From assembly GCA_037127315.1 (NCBI GenBank), contig JBBBDQ010000446.1:181001-245000 (forward strand): a stretch of DNA of 64,000 nucleotides, given 5' to 3'. Under the pieces are notes generated by a model. The model made no database searches, was not told the origin of the DNA, and worked only from the letters and a program-made list of their open reading frames with translations. Source of the stretch: Ascarosepion bandense. Lineage: Eukaryota > Mollusca > Cephalopoda > Sepiida > Sepiidae. This document shows, piece by piece, positions 54,501 through 63,834 of this stretch. Each line of letters begins with the position of its first letter. Position 1 is the stretch's first letter. The translations under genes and the position numbers were made by a program.

Positions 54501-54514
54501 CATGCTGTAAACAT

Positions 54515-54568
<54 letters not shown>
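54515..54568. repeat. (ATCT)n microsatellite
   Basis: Continuous tetranucleotide run ending directly at a hammerhead fragment. Confidence 0.93.
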
Positions 54569-54612
54569 GTCATCTGCAGACAGATCTGTTTCGCTGTATC
54601 ACAGCAGATGTT
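54569..54612 (-). mobile_element. Hammerhead-repeat fragment
   Basis: Minus strand CATCTGCTGTGATACAGCGA then AACAGATCTGTCTGCAGATG. Stem II, GAAA and the cleavage site are kept, but the CTGATGA box is destroyed. Confidence 0.65.
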
Positions 54613-54719
54613 TGAGGACCCCGGAGAAATGTCTGATTTGAAAAACAGTGTCTATTCACCGCTATTTGCGAATCGTTCTTCAGCAATTAATTGAACCCTT
54701 TCGGCAATTGATAGCTTAA

Positions 54720-54997
54720 GGGTAGAATCTCCGATAAATGTGAAATTAGTCGGGTTACAATCCCGGCTGGAAGCAATCGGATGTCTAGCCCTACTGATAA
54801 CAGCGAAACAGGACTGTATACGGATGAAAGCAACACGCTAAAATTTCTCTTCTTTGATTTTATACGCCTATGGTTTAGAGGTTAGCGACTCCGACTGACA
54901 CCAAATAGGTCGAGTTTTGATCCTGGGCAGAAGCAAGTGGATGACTAGCCACACTGATGAGCTGTAATACAAAGAAACAGGCTTGTATGTGAAGGAC

Positions 54998-55005
<8 letters not shown>
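54720..55005 (+). mobile_element. Two diverged tRNA-like plus hammerhead units in tandem
   Basis: Unit 1: CTTAAGGGTAGAATCTCC, B-box-like GGGTTACAATCCCGG, then CTGATAACAGCGAAACAGGA with half of stem II deleted. Unit 2: TATGGTTTAGAGGTTAGCGA, GAGTTTTGATCCTGGG, then CTGATGA (54954-54960), GCTGTAATACAAA, GAAA (54973-54976), ending in (TA)n. Neither hammerhead is intact. Confidence 0.7.

Positions 55006-55050
<45 letters not shown>
55004..55050. repeat. (TA)n microsatellite
   Basis: TA run directly following a hammerhead unit. Confidence 0.92.
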
Positions 55051-55224
55051 TATATATTGCAGATAGCTTATATCTGCAAAAGAACAATGTTAATAAATTC
55101 AGCAGGAAAGCTTATCTTACCTGGGGATTTTCGTCTGCTGGGAGAATATATCAAAACAAATGTGTACATCCCTGACAAAATCACTCAGAGAACGAGACGC
55201 CTCAGCGCGGTCACACATGCACGC

Positions 55225-55274
55225 GAAAGCACACACACGCACACACACTTACACACACACACACACACACACAG

Positions 55275-55321
<47 letters not shown>
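55225..55321. repeat. (AC)n(AT)n compound microsatellite
   Basis: Borders a Helitron-like copy on its 3' side. Confidence 0.93.
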
Positions 55322-55935
55322 CTAGCAGTAGAACCCGGCGTTGCTCGGGTGTAATGAAAGCTTTAAAACTAATCCACGGTCCTGGAGCTCAGACTCATTG
55401 GATGTTGGCACGAAAGACTAAAAAGCAATAGTTGCTTCAAGTTAAAGCGAAATTGTAGACTGAAAGAAAAATGAATGGATGTAAGTCAAATTTTGATTTC
55501 CTGGTATCGATACGAAATAAGTTTTTTTCATCGGAAACTTAATTTTGAAGGCGACATACAGGCAGATAAAAAACACACCCACAGACATCTTGCCTGTGAT
55601 ATACATATATTATGGATTTTCTGCACTATTGTAAGAACCGCAACTTTGAAACTTTTGAATATCGTTTCTTATGTTTTTGTCCATGAGTGTATCAAATTTG
55701 ATTAAAATCGGACCACTCCTTCTATAACCCGATTTTTTCGATTATCGATTTTCGATATTTATCGGGGATACCTCGACACAAAACCTAGCTAAGAGCACTC
55801 GGAGACGCTTATAGTACAACTGTGTAAATTTCAAGAAAATGGGGTCAGCCATTTCGGGTCTCTAGGTAACAGACACACACACACACGCGCATACACACAC
55901 ATACAGACAAAGTTCCATTTATAAATAAGTTTAGA
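55322..55935 (-). mobile_element. Helitron-like element, family A, complete
   Basis: 614 bp. The minus strand begins TCTAAACTTATTTATAAATG preceded by host A, and ends CACCCGAGCAACGCCGGGTT...CTGCTAG followed by host T. That gives 5'-TC, a 3' hairpin (CCCG...CGGG), CTAG and A|T insertion, all as in Helitrons. No Rep-helicase frame, so non-autonomous. Confidence 0.75.
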
Positions 55936-56500
55936 TATATTTAATCGTTTAAGATCTTACTCAATTTTCTTTTGTTCGGATTATTTATCTGGTCTCTGGT
56001 CGAAGTTTTTTTTCTGTAGACCGCATCTATAGTACCAGACTAGCCTCTTAACGTAATATTTCAAGGCGAGACAATGCATTTCAAGAATATCTATACTCAC
56101 TGATTTTTGTATCCATATTGATTGCCTGGTCAAGAAATAAATTATTTGCTTACGTAAAAGTTTATAAGTCTTGCACAAGACAGAATTACATTGTATTTTC
56201 CCCGTCTTTCAATAATGGTCGACAAATTCAAACCCCTTGACAGGCGTTATTCATAAAGCCTTCCTCTTGATCGTGTTCTGCGCATGCTCCAATTACGATA
56301 TTCAGAGGGTAAAATATTATTTATGACATTTTGATGAAATAACTTTTCTTTCACGCATCGGCTATAAAACATTTCCGTATTCAAACACACAACAAAGCCG
56401 TTAATAACATTATTTTCTTTCACTTACCTGTTCATATTCCATCCTTATCTCTCGATCAATCTAGCCCTGTTTCTCTCTCTGTATTTACATGTATAAATAT
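55936..56500. other. Spacer, nothing recognised
   Basis: No supportable feature. Confidence 0.35.
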
Positions 56501-56583
56501 ATATATATATATAGTGAGAGAGAGAGAGAAAGAAAATGGGTGAGGGGGCAGATATCTATCTATCTATATATATATATATATAT

Positions 56584-56800
56584 AGTCATCCGCAGACAGA
56601 TCTGTTTCGCTGTATCACAGCTCATCAGTACGGTTAGACTCCGATTGCTTTTAACCCAGGATTGAAACCCGGCCGAATTGGCATCAGTCGGCGATTCCAC
56701 CTCTGAGCTATTTGATGCTCAATAGAAGGCAGACATTTTAGCGTGTATATTATATATATTATATTATATTATACACGCCCAATAACTGAGAGTGTTCGTG
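56584..56800 (-). mobile_element. tRNA-like plus hammerhead repeat (monomer)
   Basis: Starts on a (TA)n tract. Minus strand has a GGTGGAATCGCCGACTGATG-type tRNA-like segment and GGGTTTCAATCCTGG before the hammerhead. The body beyond about 56760 is altered by TATTA repeats. Confidence 0.8.
56590..56633 (-). ncRNA. Hammerhead ribozyme motif, type I, intact consensus
   Basis: Minus strand: CCGTA, CTGATGA (56622-56628 on plus as TCATCAG), stem II GCTG-TGATA-CAGC, GAAA (56605-56608), stem III CAG/CTG, GTC with the scissile bond between 56595 and 56594, then TGCGG. All 5 stem I pairs form (one U-G). This is the cleanest copy of the family. Confidence 0.85.
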
Positions 56801-57135
56801 ACAAACTAATAACTATACACGTGTCGAAAAACCCTCCGCAGATTTACATGGAAGGAAAAATGGTTATAAAAAAAAAGAAAGAGCTAAGCTCATTAACACC
56901 AGTCAAAAGCGTTCAGACCAAGTCAGCGCGTAGCCCAAAGAAAAAAATCCGAGACGTGTAATCAACTAATAAAAAAGCGCTCAATACTTAGGCAAAGCAG
57001 AATAAATAAAGCATACCTAGTGAGCCAATAAACCTAACAAGGTTTCACCTAATCGGATCGTCAGGAAAAGCTGGCCAGCTTTCTCTGACGATCCGCTTAA
57101 ATGAAAACTTGGTTGGTTTGTTGGCTCACTAGGTA
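56800..57135 (+). repeat. Interspersed repeat shared with 26000-26260, ending in a palindrome
   Basis: AATCAACTAATAAAAAAGCG and CAATACTTAGG match the 26-kb copy. At 57017-57126 an imperfect palindrome (GTGAGCCAATAAACC... mirrored by ...GGTTTGTTGGCTCAC) is centred on CTGGCCAG. Confidence 0.62.
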
Positions 57136-57777
57136 TACTTTATATATATATAAAATAAAATAAATTTCGATGTTCAAAACTGTTGAATGATCATTTCAAC
57201 ATGAAATTCCTAAGAGAGATTTCACATCTCATCGGCAACTACCACATTTCAAAATGAAATAAAAAATGAAGGTTAAGAATTAAAAATTACATTACCCCTC
57301 AAAAAATCGGTTAGCAATCAATGTCTATTTTTAGATTTTGGACAATTTATTTTTAGATAGAGTTGTAAGTGAGAAAATTTGGAAATTATGTTTTGTCTAG
57401 CTTTACAAAGGGAAAGGGGTTAACGGATGAAATAGGAAGTGGTGTTTGATTGAAAAGTGTGTTAAACAAAACAGGAAGAGAGAGATTGGCTCTGCAATTT
57501 TAATTACATTGAGCTCTCCACCTGTATCATTTTTTAATATTAAAATATTAATATTCATTAGGATCGGGTCTTTGGGATTTACCTTCATACTTTTCCTTTT
57601 GGATTAAAGTTATTTTTAATATATATATATATATATATATTGAGTAGCAATTCTATATGTAATTATTATAACTCTTATATATAAGTATATCACTCTAAAT
57701 GCTGTATTGGGAACATTATAAAAAATTGATTAAACATAATAGACATTCATTGTCTTTTATATTTAACAGTAGATGTT

Positions 57778-57780
<3 letters not shown>
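57136..57780. other. AT-rich spacer
   Basis: A (TA)n at 57620-57641; no gene recognised. Confidence 0.4.
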
Positions 57781-57821
<41 letters not shown>

Positions 57822-58254
57822 GATACGACCGATTAAATTATCTTTTGATTTCTTTTCTAATGTTGTTTGTAGCTTCTTGTTCATTTATATAGGGTCCCCA
57901 CCCGCGAAAAAATCCCATAAATGCCTCACATAAATTTCTTCTACTCAAGAGTAAAACTTTAGTTAGATAAACGAAAAAAGGGATCATCCGAAATTTGCGT
58001 ATGAGCGTTTGAAAAAAATAAATAAAACCACCATCATTATTAGATAATCGAGAACTTGCCTTTGGCGCACGGATTTACTCGTCTGATTTCGAGGTAATTT
58101 ACAATTTACAATTTTATGAATGCCATGTCCTTAGATGCATGGCCGTATCTGACTACCGGTACACCGGGCACTGGTCCTGGCCGATCCGTGCAATCATAGT
58201 GAAAATCCGGGCAAGGAAAAATGTCTTCGTCAGAAATCAAACTAAGCAATTCAC

Positions 58255-58285
<31 letters not shown>

Positions 58286-58547
58286 AACGAAAAAAAATCG
58301 AATAAAAGCAGTAAAAATTTGTTTGTTTATTTATTAATTTTGGGGAAAAGACTGGTTATACTCAGAAAGTCCGAACCTGAAAGCAAGGCATTCCACTGCC
58401 ACTATTGCGCATGGGGCTACATAGGGGAAGGTAAAGAGAAGGAGTGGATAGACATAGGGAATGTCAGGAGAAAGGTGATAGATGAGTAAGGATAGCGAGG
58501 ATGAGTGTCGGGCAGATGGGAAGAGTGCTTGATAGAATGGGAGCAGG

Positions 58548-60269
58548 TTAGTGTGTTAGGAGGTGTCTATTGACCTTACATTTAAACTCCTGGAGATTGT
58601 AGCCGTCGGGGAAGCAATCGTTTGGAAGAGAATTCCACAGTCGGGAAGTGCGAGGAAAGAAACTGTTGGAGTAGAAGTTACGGCTGCATTTTATCGGTTT
58701 CACTGTAAAAGGGTGGGATCTAGTTGCTAATCTAGTATCTCGTGCAAATTCGTATTTAGGGGGCACCAGTGATCTAAGTTCATCGGAGCAGAAGCCGTGA
58801 AAGTATTTATAGAAGAGACACAGTGAAGCCACGTCTCGCCGGTGGGAGAGAGACTGCAGGCGGTCTGCCAAGTCGGTATCTATCACATTACAGACCCTCC
58901 TCTGAACCTTATCGAGAAGCCCGAGGAGAACAGCAGGGGCACCCGACCAGATATGGCAGCAGTATTCAATGCACGGGCGGATGGTAGATTTGTAAATGTG
59001 CAGGATAGATTTAGACGGAACAAACTTCCGGGCCCTACACAGAGAACCGACTTTCATAGCAGCGGATTTAGCAATGGATTCGATATAGTCATTCCATTTG
59101 AGGTCCGCTGAAAGTGTGAGACCAAGGAGGCGTAGTGTTTTACTCTCTGGGAGGCAAGCCTGGTCCATGCTAATGGGAGGTAGCTGAGATTGTCGATGAT
59201 GGTTAATTGACAGTAGCTTCGTTTTAGAAGCATTAAAATTTACTAGCCATTTCTTACCCCAGTCCAATATGGATTGGAGGTCTTTTTCAATCTCGGCTGC
59301 GAGTTTAGCTTTGACGCCTACACCAGATTTTTGTTGGAGGCGAGAGTAAACTGTGGTGTCATCGGCGTACAAACCTATTTGGGTTCTTATGGAATCAGGG
59401 AGATCATTAATATATATCAGGAAGAGTGTAGGACCTAAGATGGAGCCTTGGGGGACACCTGCGTTTGTATGGTAGTTCTGGGAGGCATGTCCGTTTAATA
59501 CCACTTTCATTGTGCGGTTAGAGAGGAAGGACTGGATTAGTTCAAACAAATGTCCGGTTATACCATAGCTCCGCAGTTTACATAGAAGGCCAGCATGCCA
59601 AACTCTGTCGAACGCCTTAGATATATCCAATGCAACGGTTCGAGCTTCGCCATTCCTGTCGAGTGCCTGGTATATGTACTCGGTGATGGTCGTTAGCATA
59701 TCAGCAGTAGACCTGGTGAAGCGGAAACCATATTGCTTGTCCGAGAGGAGCCTGTGTGCTGTGAGATGCTGAACCACCTCGGCGTTGATAATGGCTTCGA
59801 ACACTTTGCCAAAGATCGGAAGAAGGCTGATAGGGCGGTAATTTGCAGGGTCAGAGGGTTCTCCAGTGTTTTTAAATATAGGAACTATAGAGGAAGATTT
59901 CCAACAGGCAGGAAAGCAGGAAGCAGATAGGCAGAGGTTGTAGAGCTTAGAAAGGATAGAGGATAGTTCAGGGGTACATTTCTTTAAGACTATGGTTGGG
60001 ATTCCGTCACCACCGCTCGCTTTGTGAGGGTCAAGTTTTAAGATTATCTTAGAGACAAGCGAAGGTGTAATGTGGACATCATTCAGTTGTGCCTCGGTTC
60101 TAGGTGAGAAGTCGGGTGTAAAAACTCCAGACGAGTCAAGACTCGAATTGTTCGAGAATCTGCGGGCAAAACATTCAGCCTTATCTGCTGGGGAGGTGAG
60201 GACCTCAAATTTGTTGATTAGCGGGGGTATTGTGGACTTGCTCTTGTTAAGTACTCTTTTACAGAGTCG
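58548..60269 (-). CDS. LINE ORF2, reverse transcriptase and C-terminal domain (after the amber stop)
   Basis: 573 sense codons in the same frame as the endonuclease, without further stops. RT motifs: N-Y-R-P-I-S-L-L near residue 140, A-L-D-I-S-K-A-F-D-R-V-W near 213-224, G-V-P-Q-G-S-I-L-G-P near 271-280 and catalytic Y-A-D-D near 301-304. After RT come C-I-E-Y-C-C-H-I-W and the ending S-R-L-W-N-S-L-P typical of CR1/Jockey-related elements. The first in-frame candidate start after the stop is only a GTG at 59804, so independent translation is unlikely. The clade is not resolved by eye. Confidence 0.87.
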   Translation of the reverse strand, partial: RLCKRVLNKSKSTIPPLINKFEVLTSPADKAECFARRFSNNSSLDSSGVFTPDFSPRTEAQLNDVHITPSLVSKIILKLDPHKASGGDGIPTIVLKKCTPELSSILSKLYNLCLSASCFPACWKSSSIVPIFKNTGEPSDPANYRPISLLPIFGKVFEAIINAEVVQHLTAHRLLSDKQYGFRFTRSTADMLTTITEYIYQALDRNGEARTVALDISKAFDRVWHAGLLCKLRSYGITGHLFELIQSFLSNRTMKVVLNGHASQNYHTNAGVPQGSILGPTLFLIYINDLPDSIRTQIGLYADDTTVYSRLQQKSGVGVKAKLAAEIEKDLQSILDWGKKWLVNFNASKTKLLSINHHRQSQLPPISMDQACLPESKTLRLLGLTLSADLKWNDYIESIAKSAAMKVGSLCRARKFVPSKSILHIYKSTIRPCIEYCCHIWSGAPAVLLGLLDKVQRRVCNVIDTDLADRLQSLSHRRDVASLCLFYKYFHGFCSDELRSLVPPKYEFARDTRLATRSHPFTVKPIKCSRNFYSNSFFPRTSRLWNSLPNDCFPDGYNLQEFKCKVNRHLLTH

Positions 60270-61436
60270 CTAGTAGTCTTTAGAGCCGAATTTAGAGCAT
60301 GCTATGCGTTGCTTCATTCTGGCAGCAAACAACATCTTAGCTTCGTTAAGTATCCTTTTACACTTATTACGAGCTGAAGTGAAAAGGCGCCTGTTTTGTT
60401 CCGACGCATAGTTACGATAAAGTCGGAAGAAATGATTCCGGTGGGCAATGGCAGCCGAACAAGCGGGTGAGAACCATGGAGACGAATGAGATTTAAGCTG
60501 GAATTTCCTAGCAGGGATGAAGGCATCGATGCCAGCCTTAACCCAGGAGGAGACCTCGGATGCACATTCTTCGATGGGAAGACTAAAGACGTTGTTCCAA
60601 GGGATGTCACAGAGGAAGTCTCGGAACGAATCCCAGTCTGCTCTTTGATAGCAGTATGATATTCTACTTGTCTGTGTTTCATGGGTCGGGCGGGAGTGGA
60701 GTGAAATATTGACGGACACTACAGTGTGGTCAGAGTTTCCAAGTGGGCAGAGTTGTCTGGTAGTGCAAGAGTCTGGGATGGAAGTGAAGCAGAGGTCTAG
60801 AAGTGAGTTCCTTCCGTTAGGGTTGTCGGAGAAACGCGTGGGGAAGTCCACTACTTGCGTAAGGGATTGGGTGATTGAAAAGTTCATGGTGTGGGCACCA
60901 GCAGGGTCAGTGACAGCGTTCTTCAGCCACTTGGTGTGGTGGGCGTTAAAGTCACCAAACACGAATACATGGGCAGAGGAATGGGTAGAAATGGCTTTGT
61001 CAATATTGTCAGAAATGATGTCAAGTAACGAACAGTCAGGGGAGGAAGGAGAGCGGTACAGAAAGAAGAGATAGCTAATCGAGCTGAGAAGTGAGAGGCG
61101 GAAGCACATGAAAGAATGATCTGGGGATTCAAAAGATGACACCCTAGCCAAGGGAAGGTGTTCGCTGACATAGACACCAAGCCCATGCATATGAACATTG
61201 GAGTCCTTCCTGAAGAGGGGAAGGTAGCCAGGAACGCAGAACTCAGATGAGGGGATAAAAGGGTTAAGATTAGTTTCACATAGGGCTAATATATCAGGTG
61301 AGTTATTATGGAGGAAAGAATCTACGCTGGGGAAGTTGGTGCGGATGCCGCGTATGTTAGTGAAAGAGATGCAGACAGGTTTGGGCGTTTTCAAATGAGC
61401 TGGTTTAGTTTTGTTATTATGTTTGCTTTTTTCCAT
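60270..61436 (-). CDS. LINE ORF2, apurinic-type endonuclease domain (N-terminal part)
   Basis: 388 residues from ATG 61436 to an amber stop at 60270-60272. It would nick target DNA to prime reverse transcription. Motifs of the exonuclease-endonuclease-phosphatase fold in order: N-I-R-G (27-30), A-L-C-E-T-N with catalytic Glu54, Y-R-S-P (127-130), G-D-F-N-A-H-H (161-167) and S-D-H (235-237). All catalytic residues are present. The stop lies before the RT and the frame continues beyond it without change, so it is a nonsense mutation in one ORF2 rather than a natural gene end. The antisense frames at 60314-61279 are shadows. Confidence 0.88.
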   Translation of the reverse strand: MEKSKHNNKTKPAHLKTPKPVCISFTNIRGIRTNFPSVDSFLHNNSPDILALCETNLNPFIPSSEFCVPGYLPLFRKDSNVHMHGLGVYVSEHLPLARVSSFESPDHSFMCFRLSLLSSISYLFFLYRSPSSPDCSLLDIISDNIDKAISTHSSAHVFVFGDFNAHHTKWLKNAVTDPAGAHTMNFSITQSLTQVVDFPTRFSDNPNGRNSLLDLCFTSIPDSCTTRQLCPLGNSDHTVVSVNISLHSRPTHETQTSRISYCYQRADWDSFRDFLCDIPWNNVFSLPIEECASEVSSWVKAGIDAFIPARKFQLKSHSSPWFSPACSAAIAHRNHFFRLYRNYASEQNRRLFTSARNKCKRILNEAKMLFAARMKQRIACSKFGSKDY

Positions 61437-61677
61437 AGTAATTCAGTTAAGGAGTGGTCTTAGAATAGAATCAGTCGGTCAATCATTTGCAACTTGTGAA
61501 GGATTTCCTGCTTTCGTTTGCGTTCTGTGCCTAATTTCCATTGGAATATCCGAAAAAATCCGCAAAAATCATAATTTCTGGAAACGGATGACACTGATGA
61601 CGTTATCACATTGTCAACTAATAAATCCAGGCAATTTTCGCCGTGCCCGGTGATTTTTAGCATCAGCTACGGCCCTG

Positions 61678-62500
61678 CTTAAATGGGATATTGGTTTGCT
61701 ACCTTAACGGTTACATGCGCGTAAAATGGAACAAGTGAAGCGAGTTCAAATAACATGTTCGTTTTCGTTTGCACCAATGACTTCGTGAAAACCGTGACCC
61801 TCTTTCTTATCGTCCCAGATAGGAGAAAATAGCAAGATAAACACGGCTGTCTAGTTTTGGACGGCAACCAATCTAAGAGAATGTGAACTATGAATTCTAC
61901 GGGGATAGCAAAGAGAGGTTATTCTGCCTTATTTCCCAAGAATTTCTGGCAATTCACATTTAATAAACAAAAGTAGTCAGTGAAGAGCTTGCCGCTGATA
62001 TTCTGAGTTTTAAAATATAATTACATATTTCTGGTATGACATGCAATTCATCATTTGAAAATTCAATTTTAATGTCGGGCATTCGAAAGGATTTTACAAG
62101 AATTTATACTGAGTAAATTACATTTTCTTGCTTTATGACACGACTTGCAATTTTTCGTAAGCCAAGCGTTGGGTGGAGAATTCCTCGGGGTGGAAGAATG
62201 TTTCAGACGTATAATCCGAGCCAGTATGATTTGAATATTTCCATTTCAAATCCTGGATTTATATTAGCCTTATAACGACGACTTCTGTCACTCGTGGAAA
62301 ACGATCAACAATTTCCGCTACATCGCAGAGCAATATATATTTTTGTTTACTAAGAATGGTGTAGTAAGAAAGATAAAAAATAGACTTGAGAAACGAAAAT
62401 TTTCTTGTCTTCCAAATGAATATACGCTAATAGTAATTACCGCGCTTTTCCGATAAAGAAACATTTCGTATTCATTCACTGAGCAGCCAATACATTTTGT
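61678..62500. other. Flank of the hAT-like element, then unique sequence
   Basis: 61743-61815 resumes the repeat interrupted at 57883. The rest has no recognised feature. Confidence 0.45.
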
Positions 62501-62509
62501 TGAAATTCT

Positions 62510-63128
62510 TTCTTGTTTTTCTCGTAAAAACATTTTTCAAGAAAAAGTTTTTCAAGCCCAGTATCTGTTAACGGTCTTTCCATTATTAATTAGGGTTTCC
62601 TTCCTAGCCTTTTGTTTGAAATGGTGTGGAAAATCAGAATCTTCAGGATGTCATTAATTTCTTGTTCTTTTGAAATTTCTTTAATCTTTTCCTTCAAACA
62701 AGTCTTAAGGAAAATATTTTTTCAAGCCGAATGACTGTTATCGCTCTTTCTATTAATAATTGGGATTTCCTTCCTAGCCTTTTGTTTGAAATGGTGTAGA
62801 AAATCAGCATCTTCAGGATGTCATTAATCTCTCGTTCTGTTGATGTTTTTTTAATCTTTTTCTTCAAACAGGTTTTAAGGAAAAAAGGTTTTTGAAGCCG
62901 AGTGACTGTTATCGCTTTTTCCATTATTGATGGGGGTTTCCTTCCTAACCTTTTGTTTGAAGTGATGTGAAAAGTTAACATCTTCATGATGTCATTAATT
63001 TCTCTTTCAGTTGTAATTTATAAAATCTTTTTCTTCAAACAAGTTTTCAGGTAAAAAAATGTTTCTCAAGCACAGTCACTGTTATCCTTTGTTCTAGTTT
63101 TGACGGGGGTTTCCTTCCTAAGATTTTA
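62510..63128 (-). repeat. 171-bp tandem repeat, about 4 copies
   Basis: TTTCCTTCCTA recurs at 62596, 62766, 62937 and 63110 (spacing 170, 171, 173). Units are about 80% alike. The minus strand gives short frames with similar peptides (FHTISNKRLGRKP), which is a repeat effect. Confidence 0.88.
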
Positions 63129-63140
63129 CTGAAAGAAGGT

Positions 63141-63410
63141 GTTGTGGTATAATAGATATCGGCTCGGAATGAGTACTAGGAGAGCCGACTTCTCATTCAG
63201 GTCGAATTTGTTTCATTCACTTACGCACTAATACCATTGGGATATGCATTAATTCATCTCTTCTCCCTCAAACTATCTGCTGAATAGAGGACAGGTTGGC
63301 TTCTATAGCCTTAATTGGCAAGCTACTTGGGGAAAACTTTTGCCTCGTCAGCCATGTTTCGAAAGAGACATGATCGCCAAATCGTGTATGACGCCAAATC
63401 GTGTATTAAT
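63141..63410 (+). mobile_element. tRNA-derived SINE (family A), inserted in the 171-bp repeat
   Basis: GTTGTGGTATAATAGATATC, CTCATTCAGGTCGAATTTG, GGCTTCTATAGCCTTAATTG and AGACATGATCGCC in family order, with decayed boxes. The 171-bp repeat resumes near 63460. Confidence 0.72.
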
Positions 63411-63459
63411 AGACTAAGCGTAGAATGTTATTACAACATTTTCTTTTTCGGTTAAAATT

Positions 63460-63600
63460 CATAAAATCATTTTGTTAAAATAATTTTTCAGTAATTTCGC
63501 AATTCTAGTAGCTGTTTCCAGCATCGATGGGCTTTCCTTCCTACACTTTGTTTGAAATAAAGTAGAACGTTTAAATCTTCGTTTTGTTATTATTTTCCAT
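63460..63600 (-). repeat. Fifth, diverged unit of the 171-bp repeat
   Basis: GGGCTTTCCTTCCTACACTT and TTTGTTTGAAATAAAGTAGA align with the units left of the SINE. Confidence 0.6.
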
Positions 63601-63780
63601 TTAAGTTACATAAGCAATCCATTTTAGGTGTTACTGCTTTTGGTAATCCTCAAGTAACGTGGTTTTTGTTAGTCGATAAAATACTTTAATTTAGATTCTT
63701 GATCGTCAGTCCACAATGTTCAAAGTAGTACATTTTAAGGTTTTAGAGTAAAATATTCTACGTACATGCAATTAAAAATA

Positions 63781-63832
63781 ATTTTCATTTGCTTTAATAC
63801 ATGTGACACACGTATTAAAGCAAATGAAAATG
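63781..63832. repeat. 20-bp hairpin
   Basis: ATTTTCATTTGCTTTAATAC and its exact reverse complement surround an 11-base loop. It sits at the junction with the inverted copy of the 171-bp repeat. Confidence 0.85.
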
Positions 63833-63834
63833 AT

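Larger units (their letters stand above)
58381..61450 (-). mobile_element. CR1/Jockey-like LINE, nearly complete ORF2
   Basis: Minus-strand non-LTR retrotransposon with endonuclease and reverse transcriptase in one frame, and a single 3' UTR unit (58381-58547) like the one repeated at 22.9 kb. The terminal A-run and last 20 bases of the UTR are missing. No gag-like ORF1 is found upstream. It lies inside a hAT-like element. Several 5'-truncated relatives occur in this window. Confidence 0.88.
58138..61677. mobile_element. hAT-like element with 8-bp target duplication, hosting a LINE
   Basis: Ends CATGGCCGTATCTGAC (58138) and, inverted, CAGGGCCGTAGCTGATG (ending 61677), both continuing to CACCGGGCAC, form terminal inverted repeats. 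Flanks are CTTAGATG (58130-58137) and CTTAAATG (61678-61685), a 7 of 8 match, the size expected of hAT. No transposase is visible; the original element seems short (about 58138-58380 plus 61450-61677) and is filled by the LINE. Confidence 0.72.

Noticed and set aside
57080..57110. CTGACGATCC...GTGAAA-type strings (also 26196) as further hammerheads
   Set aside because: The pairing expected for stem II fails at the closing pair and has only two or three other pairs, so the similarity is not strong enough to annotate.
58842..59111. Plus-strand 89-residue frame antisense to the LINE RT
   Set aside because: Lies wholly in the RT coding sequence on the other strand and has no domain.
60709..61074. 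Antisense frames over the LINE endonuclease
   Set aside because: Shadows of ORF2 on the opposite strand with no own motifs.
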